A stretch of 64,000 bases of DNA from Dactylis glomerata (Eukaryota; Streptophyta; Magnoliopsida; Poales; Poaceae). The position numbers and the translations under genes were made by a program. The stretch lies in contig QXEO01000548.1 in NCBI GenBank assembly GCA_007115705.1, forward strand, positions 9,374,383 through 9,438,382. Reading direction: 5' to 3'. This document shows positions 23,292-35,400 of the stretch, one piece after another. Every line of letters begins with the position of its first letter. Position 1 is the stretch's first letter. A model generated the notes under the pieces. The model had not been told where the DNA came from, did not search any database, and saw only the letters and a list, made by a program, of their open reading frames with translations.

Positions 23292-24085
23292 TGTTGAATA
23301 CATAATTTGGCTACTAGGTATTTTATAGGCCAAATTAGTTTAAAGGATCTTGGTTAGATTATTGGCTGACATGCATATACATTTGGACTTGCTGTTCAGT
23401 TCAAATTGCAGGTTTTGTGAGAGGCTAGCGCAAATGTCCCGTCGGCGGATCAAGCGTGCTGAGTTATTTAACCAGGACATATATTTGTTGGTCTGCAATT
23501 TCGGAGGAAGTCTTGGGCAGATTCTGCAGATTCTGGGATGTGTTGAGCTCAAACGCAGCTGGGATGTGTTGAGCTTAAACGTAGGTACCTGGGACATATC
23601 CTACTAGGCTTCCAGGTAGGCTGAGGGCATGTGGATTATAAAGACCAGCAAAGCAATAAGGAAAGAATTCTATTGTTTGCCGATGGTTCAAGGATATGTA
23701 TTAGATACAAGGCCGAATTAGCTAGGGATTAGGAATATTTAATTTGGCTTGCATGCCAAGGAAAGTTACGTGTCCTGCTTGTTTTGCCAAAGACCGGGCA
23801 CCCTTTATATACGGGTACATGGCCGATCGGAAAGCCCCCATCCAATCGAATCTACAAACAAATCTATCGTTACTTTTCTATTACGTTCGTTCTTTTATCT
23901 TTTTCTTTGCCATGCCCTAGCAACCCTAGGGTTTGGTCGATCTTTGCCGTTTTGTCCTGAAAAGCGGTCGGTTCTTCTCCACGAAAGCGAGGGGATCTTT
24001 GTTGCTTTGCTCGGAAAGCATCCGTTCATCGTCACGAAAGCACGACAACTATCCTGGTGTTGCACGGCAGTTTTGCGTGCCAACA
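23292..24085 (+). repeat. 3' LTR
   Basis: 794 bp, nearly identical to the 5' LTR. It carries a tandem copy of CAGATTCTG (near 23518-23535) that is single in the 5' LTR, and one extra G near 23625. Confidence 0.92.
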
Positions 24086-24151
24086 AGAGGTCCGGTGTGG
24101 GGGTGGGGACCATGAGGGGATACATGTGTCGCGAGGTGATCGTGGCCGTGA

Positions 24152-24588
24152 TCAAGGTTTTGGTTACCGGTCGGTAAATCTGGTTCTCGACCGGTAACCA
24201 GGTTTGCTGATCACCCTCGGTAAATAGACTTTGCCGGCCAAAAAATACCGAGTTTATTTAAGAAAATTGAATATAAACACGCGAAATCTATATAATAGGA
24301 TGTTGCTTTGTTTACTGCAAATGTCTGAATGTGTAGCACGGTGGTAGGGATGCGGCCCTGATAGGCTAGTTCACGGGCTAGAAGGTAAACCGCTACTACA
24401 CGGACATGCTTCCATTAGAAGATGAAAAAACCTAAATAAGCGTTCCTGAGAAATTTTGAATTCGAATTTTGTTTTTTTAAAATTATCTGTTAGCTGCCCG
24501 GTAAATCTCGGTAACCGTACGTGTGGTATAACCGGATTTATTGAGCACCCTGGTACAAAAGACCTGTTCAGTAACCAAATTATCGGCC
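24152..24588. mobile_element. Second CAAGGTTTTGG-family TIR element (~435 bp)
   Basis: The left end CAAGGTTTTGGTTACCGG matches the element at 10571-10851. CCGTGATCA occurs on both sides (24144-24152 and about 24588-24597), consistent with an 8-9 bp target duplication. The right terminus is degraded (CAGTAACCAAATTATCGG). The interior again carries many GGTAA motifs. Exact ends are uncertain by a few bases. Confidence 0.55.
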
Positions 24589-24847
24589 CGTGATCACCTG
24601 TTTGGGAGCAAATCCATACTCCATCCGTTCACGTTTTGCCAAACTAATTTAGTTTGCCAAAAACATCTCATATTAGACTCATCCTAGTGATATTTGTTAT
24701 TACCTCACAAGTTCATTCTTCTTCTTCACTAGACTAATGTCCCCATGTGTTAACTTTTATTCCAGAGCAAATTGATCAACTGGAGTTTGGCAGAGCAAGA
24801 GAAACATTGCCACTGCCATCCCATCCTCTGCTCGTAGCCAAAGAAAA

Positions 24848-26125
24848 ATGGCCACTGTATCCAGCGGTGGTGGTTGGCTCCCAGACGAGATGGTCATGGA
24901 GGTGCTATTGCGGCTCCCTGTCAAATCCATCATGCGATTCCGGGCAGTCTGCCGCTCCTGGGCTGCGCTCTTCTCTACCGATGAGTTCTGCCGCCTTCAC
25001 ATGGCGACCCCCAAGGTTGCACCGCCAAAGCTACTGTTTGTCTCACCCGCAGCAACATCTGACTCCACGGAGGTGTACTCATGCTCCCCGTCAGGCCCCA
25101 AGGATGACCTGCTCTTCACCCTTGACTCTGCCTGCGGCTACTCCATGGAGCTAGTAATGCCAGCACCGTGCCATGGCCTCACCCTTCTGTTGGATGATGC
25201 TGCGCCAGCCTATTTCATCTGCAATGCAGCCACACGGGCAGTCACACGGCTGCCATCTTTCCGTCATGCCGGGCGTACATCTACTGGACTAGGATTTGAT
25301 GTCCGGACAAGAAAGTACAAGGTGGTCAGGTTGATCTTAGGGACACGACATGACAATGAGAGAGTCAGGTGTGAGCTATATACACATGGAGGTGGTGATG
25401 CGGATCTCTGGAGGCCACCTACCGGAGGAATACCCTTTGGATTGTGCAGGTTTGCAGCTGCTGCTGTTGACAATGTAGCTGCGTACAATCTACCACCTGT
25501 GTTTGCAAACGGATCTCTGTACTGGTTGGTCCCGCCATGGTTGTTCACCAAAACACCAAGAGCCGCCGTGATATCCTTTTCTCTTGCAGAGGAGACCTTT
25601 AGTTCTGTCGGACCACCACCGTTCTGGACATCGGAAATGTACCACCATCCGCTCTTCCGGGCACCACTAGGACCACCACCACCCATCTGCCCCGGGACAT
25701 TAGGAGAGCACCTAGTGCAGATGGATAACCAACTGTGTATGGTCCGAGACCTTCGGAATAATCGCAATGGTGGTTGCATTTTGGAAATATGGAAATTGCC
25801 AGATTGTACCTCTTGTGCTTGGTCACTGAACCATCGCATTAATTTGTTAGGTCGTGTGGCAAGAGACTTACGTGAGCCACAGGTTGTGAGAGTTATTGGT
25901 TCTACTGGCAATGGCAGGTCAAGGAAGAAGATAATCATCGCCACTAGCCAGCACAAAATTTTCGACAAGTTTCTGAGGAAGGTTCACACCTATGACCTTA
26001 GCTCTGAAGCTCTAGAGACCATTCTTTCAATCACCGAGACACACACATCACTTCAAGGAATGACCCCTAGTTCAAGATTCAGTTTATTTGAAGAGAGCCT
26101 TGCTCTGGTGCATAAAACAGATTAA
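24848..26125 (+). CDS. F-box protein with F-box-associated domain
   Basis: Single exon, 425 aa, ATG at 24848 in AAAAATGGCC context. The F-box spans about residues 11-47 (LPDEMVMEVLLRLPVKSI, then FRAVCRSW), the segment that binds SKP1. The remainder has the pattern of plant F-box-associated interaction domains: PCHGL near 102, NAATRAVTRLP, GLGFDVRTRKYKVVR, and LEIWKLPD near 325. Such proteins are substrate receptors of SCF ubiquitin ligases; the target here is unknown. No frameshift or stop is present and G+C is higher than the flanks, as usual for intronless grass genes. A DNA-transposon relic lies upstream, so only about 250 bp separates it from mobile DNA. Confidence 0.9.
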   Translation: MATVSSGGGWLPDEMVMEVLLRLPVKSIMRFRAVCRSWAALFSTDEFCRLHMATPKVAPPKLLFVSPAATSDSTEVYSCSPSGPKDDLLFTLDSACGYSMELVMPAPCHGLTLLLDDAAPAYFICNAATRAVTRLPSFRHAGRTSTGLGFDVRTRKYKVVRLILGTRHDNERVRCELYTHGGGDADLWRPPTGGIPFGLCRFAAAAVDNVAAYNLPPVFANGSLYWLVPPWLFTKTPRAAVISFSLAEETFSSVGPPPFWTSEMYHHPLFRAPLGPPPPICPGTLGEHLVQMDNQLCMVRDLRNNRNGGCILEIWKLPDCTSCAWSLNHRINLLGRVARDLREPQVVRVIGSTGNGRSRKKIIIATSQHKIFDKFLRKVHTYDLSSEALETILSITETHTSLQGMTPSSRFSLFEESLALVHKTD

Positions 26126-26892
26126 GATATAGAGCCCTGTCAACAACTCCGCCTCCCAGATGATTGTGTTTTGATTCAGTTGTTAACAATTCAGTACACT
26201 GTAATTCAGATACAGCTAAGTTTATGACATTATGCACGGCCATGTTGGGAGTTGGTGATATTGGGATATTTGGATGGGTCTTTAGTGGTTTTCATACGTG
26301 TATTCATCGAGCTTGTATGATGCCAAGTTTCTTACTTCTGTTGATGAATTACCTGCCACTAGAGGATTACTAAATTGGAAGGCCAATTGTTATTAGCTCG
26401 GAGACTCAAAAGTTACTGGAACAAGCAATGAGAAGGGAGACTCAGCAAGGTTTGAGAGAACTAGAGTTTGTGTCTTAGGTCTTTGCCTCTGGCGACATAT
26501 GAGATCTTGCCCTACCGCCGCCACCGCTGCAAAGCAACGACAGAAATCCTCCCATTCTACATAGGATCTCTGTTCCTTTTCCGGGATTGACGTGATGTCC
26601 ACGAGTCTTCAACTCTTCATCGGTTGGAAAGAAGCGTTCCTATCCAGGCCGATCTCCTCTCTAAGTTGGTACGTGATACTCTTTTAAGATCCTTTAGCAC
26701 ACTGCTAGCTCTTCCGCGTATAGAGAGCTATGTTCTTAACTCTCCGGGTTGAAGATGATTTTTATGCTGTTGTTATCTTAGTACATGTTACTTTTCTTTA
26801 AAATTTATTGTTTTCTATAAGCATTGATTAGCATGGATATTTCCATCATTTGACAAGATTGGGTTAGGTCACTCCCATTGCATTGTGTTTTA
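26126..26892 (+). other. F-box gene 3' region and intergenic DNA
   Basis: No supported gene. 26490-26660 is GC-rich and gene-like in composition, but no frame or splice pattern can be defended. Confidence 0.4.
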
Positions 26893-28292
26893 TCTCTACA
26901 AATAATACGGATATGCGACGTGCGTTGGTACGTGCGTCGCGACGTTTTACAATTTAGCCCCTAAAGATTTACAAAATCAACCCGCAGTCCCTTCTTGATT
27001 AACCGGTTCCCGCCGTCCTTGCGTCGTCTTTCTCGATTGGAACCACGCCGCGCTTGGGAAGGCGGTATAGCGAGGCCGGAGACGGCGGCCACCGACTGAA
27101 GGGGCCGACCGGAGTGGGGGCTGTGCTGGCGGCGGAGCTCAAACTATCGAAGGAGCCATGATATGACAAGCACGTGCTACAGGTCACGTAGTAGCTCCGT
27201 CTCCTCTGTCTCTTGACCCCCTGTTTTCTGTCAGATTTGTCCGCCCCATGGCAATACAAGAGAGAAAGGAAGGCAAGGAGGCCTGCATTGCCGACTAGGT
27301 GTGGAAGAAGAGCAGCATGGTCTAGGACAGGAGGCGCGACGCGGCGCGGTTGAGAGGAGCAGCAGGCGTCCGGAACGCGATGAAGAGGAACGGCATGGGG
27401 CGTAGTGATTTAGAGTGAGGAGCAGTCAGGGAAGCAGATACATAATACTTAATGCGTTGCCTTTTTTTAGGCACTCCATATGTATCGATGCTTTACTGAT
27501 CTTGCTTGAATTCATGCTGGATTTTGCATTTTATACCAACTTTGCTATAGCATACTGGTATATTTGGTACTCTTTGGTCTTTAATAAACTGGTCCACGGC
27601 AATAAAAAAAAGCACGATTTAGAGAAACTAGATTTTTTCTATCTACAAATGCATGGTTGCATACTGTTGGTATAGTGAAAGTTCAACAAAGGGGCAATGG
27701 TTCACTGTATCTTGATGGAGAAGTGGACTAAATTTATGTGTCTCGTTTATTTTCATATTTAATTTGGATAATTTTCTGTAATATTTCATATGAGTAATTC
27801 TATTGCAACGCAATTGACGTATGAAAGTTGAAAAAAATTCAGCCAAATTAGAGATGACGGACATCGATACAAAGACGTCATTTGAGGCAGACCGCAAGGT
27901 GGCAGATAGATTCTCGTGTACCAAAGCACGCTGCACTTAGAGGTGAGCCAGTCAGCCAGAGCTGGTGGCAACTGGAGACACATGAGAGCTTCCCAAGCCG
28001 GAGAACACTTCAGCTAGAGGCGAGCAAGGGCTTTCCACGGCAGAGCATATTGAAGGTAGAGATCGATAAATGGAATTAGGGATGCTAATAGTCTACGCCA
28101 TTCCCACGGAGCATTGCAAAGCGGTCGAGGGTCATTGCGCACACTAGGAATGAGACAGTGAATGATCAGATCCACATGTCTGTAATATACTGAAAGTTTT
28201 ATAATCAAAATCTAACAGGAGCAGTACATTATTATCGTAAACTCATATTATATTTCTTATTAGTCCGCTGCAACGCGCGGGTATCGTGCTAG
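26893..28292 (+). mobile_element. Probable non-autonomous Helitron (1.4 kb)
   Basis: The 5' end is A|TCTCTACAAATAATACGG, followed by sequence with CAACCCGCAGTCCC, a pattern I associate with grass Helitron 5' regions. The 3' end is CGTGCTAG|T at 28292. Upstream of it a short hairpin (CCGC at 28265-28268 pairs with GCGG at 28277-28280) lies eight bases before CTAG. Insertion between A and T without target duplication fits rolling-circle transposition. The interior 26999-27400 is GC-rich, possibly a captured gene piece, but no protein family is recognised. Confidence 0.55.
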
Positions 28293-29566
28293 TTGTTCTA
28301 ATCTAGGGATCTTACATTTAATATCTTTTGGAAACGATACTATCATTTTGTGATTGTAACCTTGTGGTCTATTTTTGGCATACATATGTGCAACCATCTT
28401 AACTGACTACTCCCTCCACATCACAAATACATGTCGTTTCCGACATTCACACGGTCTTTAAGATGTACATTTGACCACTAATTTCTACTATCATATATGT
28501 GTAAAACACAAGGCAAGTATTATATTATGAATGTACTATTCAAGACAGATCTAAAAATATGATTTACAAGTTCTTAGTAGATAAACAGCAAAATGGCTGA
28601 ATTGTAACTATAGAAAAGATGCAGACCATCAAGAAGAAGAAGAAGAATACGGTTCCGTAAATTCTGCGATAAAGATTAAAGCTCTAGTCCACAGTGACTA
28701 TTTGGGAAGGCTTCATCTGAAGTAGTTTGTAACAATAGTTTGCACCATTCTCTTCTTCAGTTAAACCTTCAAGCAGTAGTTAGCTTGTCTTTCCAGAGCG
28801 ACCTGGGCAGCTTGAATCCCACCCTTTCATGATCTAGGCAGCTTGTGCCCAGATATTGAAAATGATCATATCTAGCTGTAACTTGAACTGTATGCTGAGC
28901 CCCGCGATAGTTCGATTCATTCCCATACTCCCTATATTAGAAGCCCTAGACGAAATTAAAACTATTCTATCCTGATGTACACCCATTATCATGTTGCTAT
29001 GTTCCAGCATCTTGCATGTATGCTCTTACCTCTCTAGATGCTCTTATACTGTTGTTATCTTGATTCATATTAGTCACTCAAAATGAATTGATTGTTGTGT
29101 TACTTTAACACATTGATTATTTTATGTATGCACATGTAATAACTAGCACTCACATTTCCATGAAGTTATACCATTGGGTGATAGTATGTCACTATGTATG
29201 CATTACAGGAGTAGCTACAAACACCAATTGTTATATTACTAGCACGGAGCCCATGCATTGCCATGAAAGATCACCTAAAACGGTAAGAATTTAGAACACT
29301 GACATAGGGATTGTCGGAAGAGCCTTTGGTGTCCTATAACCGTTGTGGAGTTCGAAAAGGAAAGTAGGGCGAAAAGACAGGGGATGTTGAATCAACTAAA
29401 ACATCCAGTAAGAAGTAATTACAAGCACTGAATCGAGACACAATTTTGGCAATGATCCAGGAAGAAAGACGCTAGGAGGAAGGGTCTTCCGTTGTGTTAG
29501 AATAAGTAAAACTGTGAGAGAGTTAAAACCTAGAGTAAGGTTTTGAGTTTGAGAGTCATCCCCGTT
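28293..29566. other. Intergenic, with MITE and Helitron traces
   Basis: No gene supported. At 28411-28480 TACTCCCTCCACATCACAAA marks one end of a Stowaway-like MITE whose other end is not clear. At 29237-29262 the minus strand reads GGCAATGCATGGGCTCCGTGCTAG|T, a candidate Helitron 3' end for an element extending rightward. Confidence 0.35.
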
Positions 29567-29774
29567 TGTTTATTTGTGCCGATTACAAAAGTGCTGGTTC
29601 CGCATGAGAGTAAGAGTCTATATGTTTATGTGTGCCTTTTGCAAGATTGATGGCCCCACATGTGGATATAATATTGCACTTGTTTATTTGGTGTCTTTTG
29701 CATTATTGATAGTCCCGTGTCTGAGGGTGATTGTATTTGTTTACTCGAGTTTTTTGCAAAATTGTTGGTCCCAT
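29567..29774. repeat. Degenerate ~57-bp minisatellite
   Basis: TGTTTAT-type starts recur at 29567, 29623, 29681 and 29738 (spacing 56-58), each followed by a TTGCA...ATTG.TGGTCCC-like end. Four degenerate copies. Confidence 0.6.
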
Positions 29775-29878
29775 TTTTTTTTTGGATAATGGGCGCTTTT
29801 ATTATTCAAAGTCAAGCAATTACACCCGGTCTCTGCATAACTAAGATGCACACAGCCAGTCTAAACCTCAGTAAAAGT
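29775..29878 (-). mobile_element. 104-bp LINE 3' tail with 17-bp target duplication
   Basis: AAAATTGTTGGTCCCAT occurs at 29758-29774 and 29879-29895. Between them a T run (poly(A) on minus) is followed by sequence homologous to the 3' end of LINE-B at 32345-32460 (shared TCTGCATA.CTAAGATGCAC and CACACAGCC). This is an extremely 5'-truncated insertion of the LINE-B family. Confidence 0.9.
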
Positions 29879-29895
29879 AAAATTGTTGGTCCCAT

Positions 29896-30281
29896 ATATA
29901 TTATGAAAGTAAAAGTGGAGGGAGAGCGAACTCATCACCAACTCCAAACTTTACAAGACTAACTGTAGTTTCTAGACAGGTGAATGCACCTTGCATTTTG
30001 CAGTTGCATTGTCGTTTCGTTTCCCATTTACAGGCTCAGCCTACTTATTACTTCGCTCCTTCTGTTCTTTCATGTATGGATAATAGTCAGCATATGACAA
30101 AACAAGGCGCTCTATTGCAATTGTGTGTGGCTTCATCACTCCAGCCTTGTACATCATATTTTTTAGAATTCTGAAATTTTATGATTGTTTCATTTTTCTT
30201 TCCCCAAGTGCAGTTCATAGTTATTTTGTTAGGGAGATTCTCCAGTGCTTTGAAAGTTTGTGAACCGTTAATTCTATGTGC
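29896..30281. other. Intergenic left flank of LINE-A
   Basis: AT-rich with no supported gene. The end reads TCTATGTGCAG, which looks like a splice acceptor directly before the LINE-A target site. Confidence 0.35.
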
Positions 30282-30329
30282 AGGAGAATTTGCCTTTGTT
30301 TTTTTTTTTGCGAATTATGGATATATTAA

Positions 30330-32334
30330 TCAAGGTAATGGAGTTTGGTCCTGAATACAAGCATCTCTAATTAAGTCTGGTCCATGACGGATCCAAACTT
30401 TGGTGCACTGATTAGTACAACCGATTCTAGCTAAAGTGTGGCTAACCACATTCGAATTTCTACTAATATGTGAAAACTGACAGGCAGGTCTCCCATGCTG
30501 CAGCCTCTTTATTTGATTGACTATGGTGGCAACTGGTGATCTGTTGACACCCTCCTCTTTAAGCATGGACACCAGCACTTGACAGTCACTCTCCACAACA
30601 ATTGGTTTGTCTGTCCATTCCCTTGCTATCGTCATCCCTTCATGGCACGCAAGCATTTCAGCTTCTAGAGGGCTGGCACATGTCTTCAGATAACTGCAAG
30701 CAGTGCCTATGATGCTACCCTCGTCGTCACGTAAGATCATACCAGTACCTCCTTGCCGCTCCCGCTCGTACCAGAAGCCGTCCACATTCAGCTTCACCCA
30801 GCCTGGTGGGGGTTTAGACCATCTCTTCACCTCCTTACTTGATTTTGGTACTGCACTATGACGCTTTGCCTCCTTCTGTATATGATCATAAGTTACAGTG
30901 GCCTTCCCTTTAACTGGATCAGCCTCCGGTCTCTGTTTAATCATCAACAGAGTATCAACGTAATTGCATAGAAATCTCCTTGAAGCTTCTATTGGTGGCG
31001 CTGCCTTTTGGTGAACCACCTCATTGCGGACATGCCAAATCCTCCAAAAGGTCATCAACATCATCAGCCTCTCTTGTTCAGTAGCTTGCTGCAGAGCATG
31101 GAGCAGCCATTCCGTCCCAGTATTGGATATGGCTTCAATGGCTTTCAACGGCCACACTTCTCGCATTGCCTCCCATAGACTCTTTGCCAACAGACATCTG
31201 CAGAAGGTGTGGTACGTGTCCTCACGTTCCATCCCACAAAGAACACATAGGTCAGAAACCTCCATCTTTCGCTTCTTTTTATTTTCCCAAGTCGCAAGAG
31301 AATTAGTTGCCAAACGCCACGCAAAGACGCGTACCTTTGGGGGAGTAGGGCACCCCCACAAAGTGTCCCAGACGACACGGTTGCCGTCCGGTGCCCTGCT
31401 CACAGCGCATGCCGAAGTGCGATGAATGTTGTCCCATGCAAGCTGGTACGCACTCTTGACGGAAAAGATCCCTCTTGGATCGGGTGCCCAAGCAAGCACG
31501 TCCTCCTCCCTCGCTGGTAGGATCTTGAGCTTCATAATCTCTTCTACATCTAGCTCCAGGAAATGCTTCCGAATCAGATTTAAATTCCAATCTCCCATCT
31601 CTGTGAGCTGCTCCGCGACCCGCCTAAGTCTGCAGTTCCTCTGTTCTGATATAGGCCGGTACGTAGATGGTTTAGGTAGCCACGGATCCCGCCATATGCG
31701 GATCTGGCTACCATTACCAACTCGCCATACCAAGCCCTTCTTCAGCAGCTCGAGCCCGTACGTAATTGCTTGCCAAGATGATGATGCATTACCTGCAAAA
31801 ACAGTATCCTCCAATCGACCGTTAGGGTAGTACCTTGCCTTGAGGATGGTAGCGCAGAGGCTGTCTGGTTTAGTCAAGAGCCGCCAAGCTTGCCGAGCAA
31901 GTAGCGCTTGGTTGAACAACCGGAAGTCCTTGAACCCAAGACCGCCTTGATTTTTTGGATGCGTGAGAGCCTCCCATGATTTCCAATGTGTTTTCCTTCG
32001 GCCTTCCTTTGATCCCCACCAGTAGTTTCGAACCATGCTATTCAACTCATCACAAAGAGCCAATGGTAGTTTAAAAACCCCCCATTATATAGGTTGGTAT
32101 CGCATGTGCAACCGCTTTTATAAGTATTTCTTTGGCTGCTTGTGAAGGAAAGGCATCTCCCCACTCCATGAACCTCTTAGTGAACTGGATTTGTAGATTT
32201 TGTAGCTTCCCCTTATTCATCCTGCCTTCAGGTGTAGGGAGGCCCAAGTATTTTGCTTCAAATTCTGGCCTTTGGACTTGCAGAATAGATCTGATTTCGT
32301 TTTGGACGTTCTTTGGACAATTTGGACTGAACAT
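30330..32334 (-). pseudogene. LINE-A ORF2, C-terminal part: RT thumb, zf-RVT, RNase H
   Basis: After LINE-B, the frame resumes at 32334 (MFSPNCPKNVQ), breaks at a stop near 32070, and continues in 32063-30330. It shows the post-RT region (KYLGLPTPEGRM), the zinc-binding domain (CVLCGMEREDTYHTFCRC) and a C-terminal RNase H (LNVDGFWYERERQGGTGMILRD, then PLEAEMLACHEG and ESDCQVLV with the acidic active-site residues). The RNase H tail marks the RNase H-bearing L1 clade of plants. Confidence 0.88.
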
Positions 32335-32491
32335 TGTTTTTTTTCGATAAAGAGCGCTTTATTACTTAAAAGTATTAAGCATACACCCGGCCTCTGCATA
32401 GCTAAGATGCACACAGCCCAAACCCAAGTCTTGTTCAAGAAAAGTAAAAGGCAAAATTACATATCAAATTGAGCAATTGCAATCTCGCCTA

Positions 32492-35400
32492 CTATGGAGC
32501 CGCAATACGTAAACTATGCTGCCACCCATGTTGGGAAAAAGTATCCCTCGCCGTGGCCTCCAAACGTGCACAGACCTCCGTAAATAGGTCTCGGTCCTCC
32601 AGCCGCTGAAGAGACGACCATAAACGGAGTGTACTGATAGCTCTGTAGATAACCTGCAAAATGGAAGAGTTCTTGTCGTTAAACACTTTATCATTTCTAC
32701 ATAGCTATAGCGACCAAATAAAGGCAATCGCTCCCACCCTAATATGCTTTTTAAACCTAGGATCTATCCCATTAAGCCAGTTCCCAAAAATATTGGTGAT
32801 GCTGCATGGCGGATACAAGGTTGAAGCTACTTGGATGACTGACCATATAGATCTAGCGAAACGGCAATGAAAGAATAAGTGTTTTATTGTTTCGTCGTGT
32901 TGACAAAAAACACATTTCTTACTTCCATGCCAATTCCGTTTTGCAAGATTATCTTTGGTTAGAACAACTCCTTTACGTAGGTACCATCCAAATACCTTAA
33001 TTCGTAAAGGAATTTTCAATTTCCAAAGCTTATTGTTATGAACTTTATCGATTGGCACATCGGGAAGGATTAGGGCATTGTACATAGAGGCTACTGAAAA
33101 CTTGCCGCTTTCATGTAGATTCCAACGAATTCATCATGTCCAGCTTGTAATTGGATATTAGCCAAACGTTGAAGTAAGGCATTCCAAGCTACAAGTCTTG
33201 GACCAGATAAGTCCCTCCTAAACGACACATTTGGTGGAGATGACTCGATTACTTTGGCGATAGTATCGCCCTTGTGACGAATAATACTATACAATGCTGG
33301 ATACTGTTCACGAAGAGTGGCATTACCTAGCCATTTATCCTCCCAAAACCTTATCTCAGATCCATCTTTGATAGAAAAGGAACCCAGGCCAAAGAAATAC
33401 TTCTTCGCTGCCATGAGACCAGCCCAAAAATGCGAGTCTCCCGGTCTCCAAAGGACCTGAGATAATGCATTTGGACCAATATATTTCCTCTTGAGAATAG
33501 TTTGCCAAGTCCCCTCCTCCGTGAGTAACTTGAAAAGCCACTTACCCAGTAGGGCTGTATTTTTGACCTCAAGGTCATGAATACCAAGCCCACCCTGGTC
33601 TTTGGGACTACAAACCACACTCCATTTAGCCAACCGATATTTTTTCTTCTCACTGTCCCCTTGCCAAAAGAATCTAGACCGGTAATAATCCAGTTTGTGT
33701 AAGACTCCTTTAGGCACAAGGAAGAATGAAATCATGTGCAGTACCATATTAGATAGTACTGAGTTAATGAGTATCAGTCTTCCTCCTAGGGACAATAATT
33801 TACCTTTCCAACTACTAAGATGCTTTTGTAGTCTCTCCTCGACGAGTTTCCATTCTGCAATAGTGAGTCTCCGATAATGAATCGGGATCCCCAGATACCG
33901 CATTGGAAATTGTCCCTGCCCACACCCAAATAATTCGGCGTACGCATTAACCTCGTCTTGAGCCTCACCAAAACAATACAATTCACTCTTATGGAAGTTT
34001 ATTTTTAACCCAGATAGTTGCTCGAATGCCGAAAGTATCAATTTTAGATTCTGTGCTTTCTCCAGATCATGTTCCATAAAAAGAATCGTATCATCAGCAT
34101 ATTGAAGAATAGATAATCCCCCATCAACCAAGTGGGGAACAACACCTTCAATGAGGCCGTCATTTTTCGCACATTCGATCATGATGGCAAGCATATCCGC
34201 CACTATATTAAATAGCATTGGCGATAAGGGATCACCTTGCCTTAAACCTTTTAATGTCTGGAAGTATCTGCCAACATTGTCATTGACTTTGATGGCCACA
34301 CTACCTCCAGACACAAAGGAATTGATCAAAGCACGCCACTCAGCTGAAAAACCTTTCATTCTGAGTGTTTGCTGGAGAAAAGACCACTTTACTTTGTCAT
34401 AAGCCTTTTCAAAATCTAACTTTAAAATAACCCCATTCAACTTCTTAGAATGTAATTCGTGGACTGTTTCATGTAAGGTGACAACTCCATCTAGGATATT
34501 CCTTCCTTGCATAAACGCAGTTTGGGACGGCCGAACTACATGGTCAGCCACCGTGTTTAGTCTTAAGGTGGCCACTTTCGTGAAAATTTTGAAACTAACG
34601 TTAAGGAGACAGATGGGTCTATACTGCTGGATCCTTTCTGCCTCATTAACCTTTGGTAACAAAATTATCTCACCAAAATTTAGACGAAACAATTCTAATT
34701 GTCCAGCATGAAGACAACTGAACAATTCAAGTAGATCCCCTTTGATAGTATCCCAGAATGTTTGATAAAACTCTGCTGGGAAGCCATCCGGACCCGGTGC
34801 TTTGTTGTGTTCCATTTGGAAGATAGCCTTTCTTACTTCCTCCTCCGAGTACTCGGCCGTAAGAAGGTTATTTTCCTCAATGGAAACCAGGGGAATATCA
34901 TCTGTCTGGGATTCATCCATGTGGAGGTTACCTTTCTCCGGTGCCCCAAACAGATTTTTGTAATAATTTGTGATATAAGATTTGAGTTTGTCCATACCCT
35001 CAATGATACCTTCATCCTGAACGAGAGAATGAATACGCTTCTTCCGATGTCTGCCATTGGCAACACTATGGAAATAGCGAGTATTTGAATCTCCTTCAAG
35101 GAAAAATTGGCTCTTGGAGCGCTGGTACCATTTCAGCTCCTCCTCACGGAGGAGGCTAGCTATCTTAGCGTTAGATTGATTTTTTAATTCAATCTCTTGC
35201 GTGGATAGGGGGCCAATCTCAGCTAAGGCTTCCAAATCATCAATGATGGAAGAAAGCCTCAACTTTTCTTTTTTAAGAACTCCAGTTACATGTCGTGCCC
35301 AACCACTTAGGTGACTACATAGAGCACGTATTTTGTAATTCCACCTTTGTATTGGAGACAACATTGTAACCGGTCTATTCCAAACCGCCTTGACCATATC

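Larger units (their letters stand above)
18363..24085 (+). mobile_element. Complete non-autonomous Gypsy-derived LTR retrotransposon
   Basis: LTRs at 18363-19146 and 23292-24085, TGTTG...CAACA ends, and a perfect 5-bp target duplication AGAGG at 18358-18362 and 24086-24090. A primer site begins four bases after the 5' LTR and a G-rich polypurine tract precedes the 3' LTR. The interior holds a long gag-like ORF and only a remnant of RNase H; protease, most of reverse transcriptase, and integrase are absent. By eye the LTRs differ by about nine substitutions (all transitions), plus a 9-bp and a 1-bp indel. That is just over 1 percent, so insertion is recent (below about one million years at usual grass rates, an inference). 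Confidence 0.93.

Noticed and set aside
25264..25968. 234-codon minus-strand frame
   Set aside because: Shadow of the F-box gene on the opposite strand.
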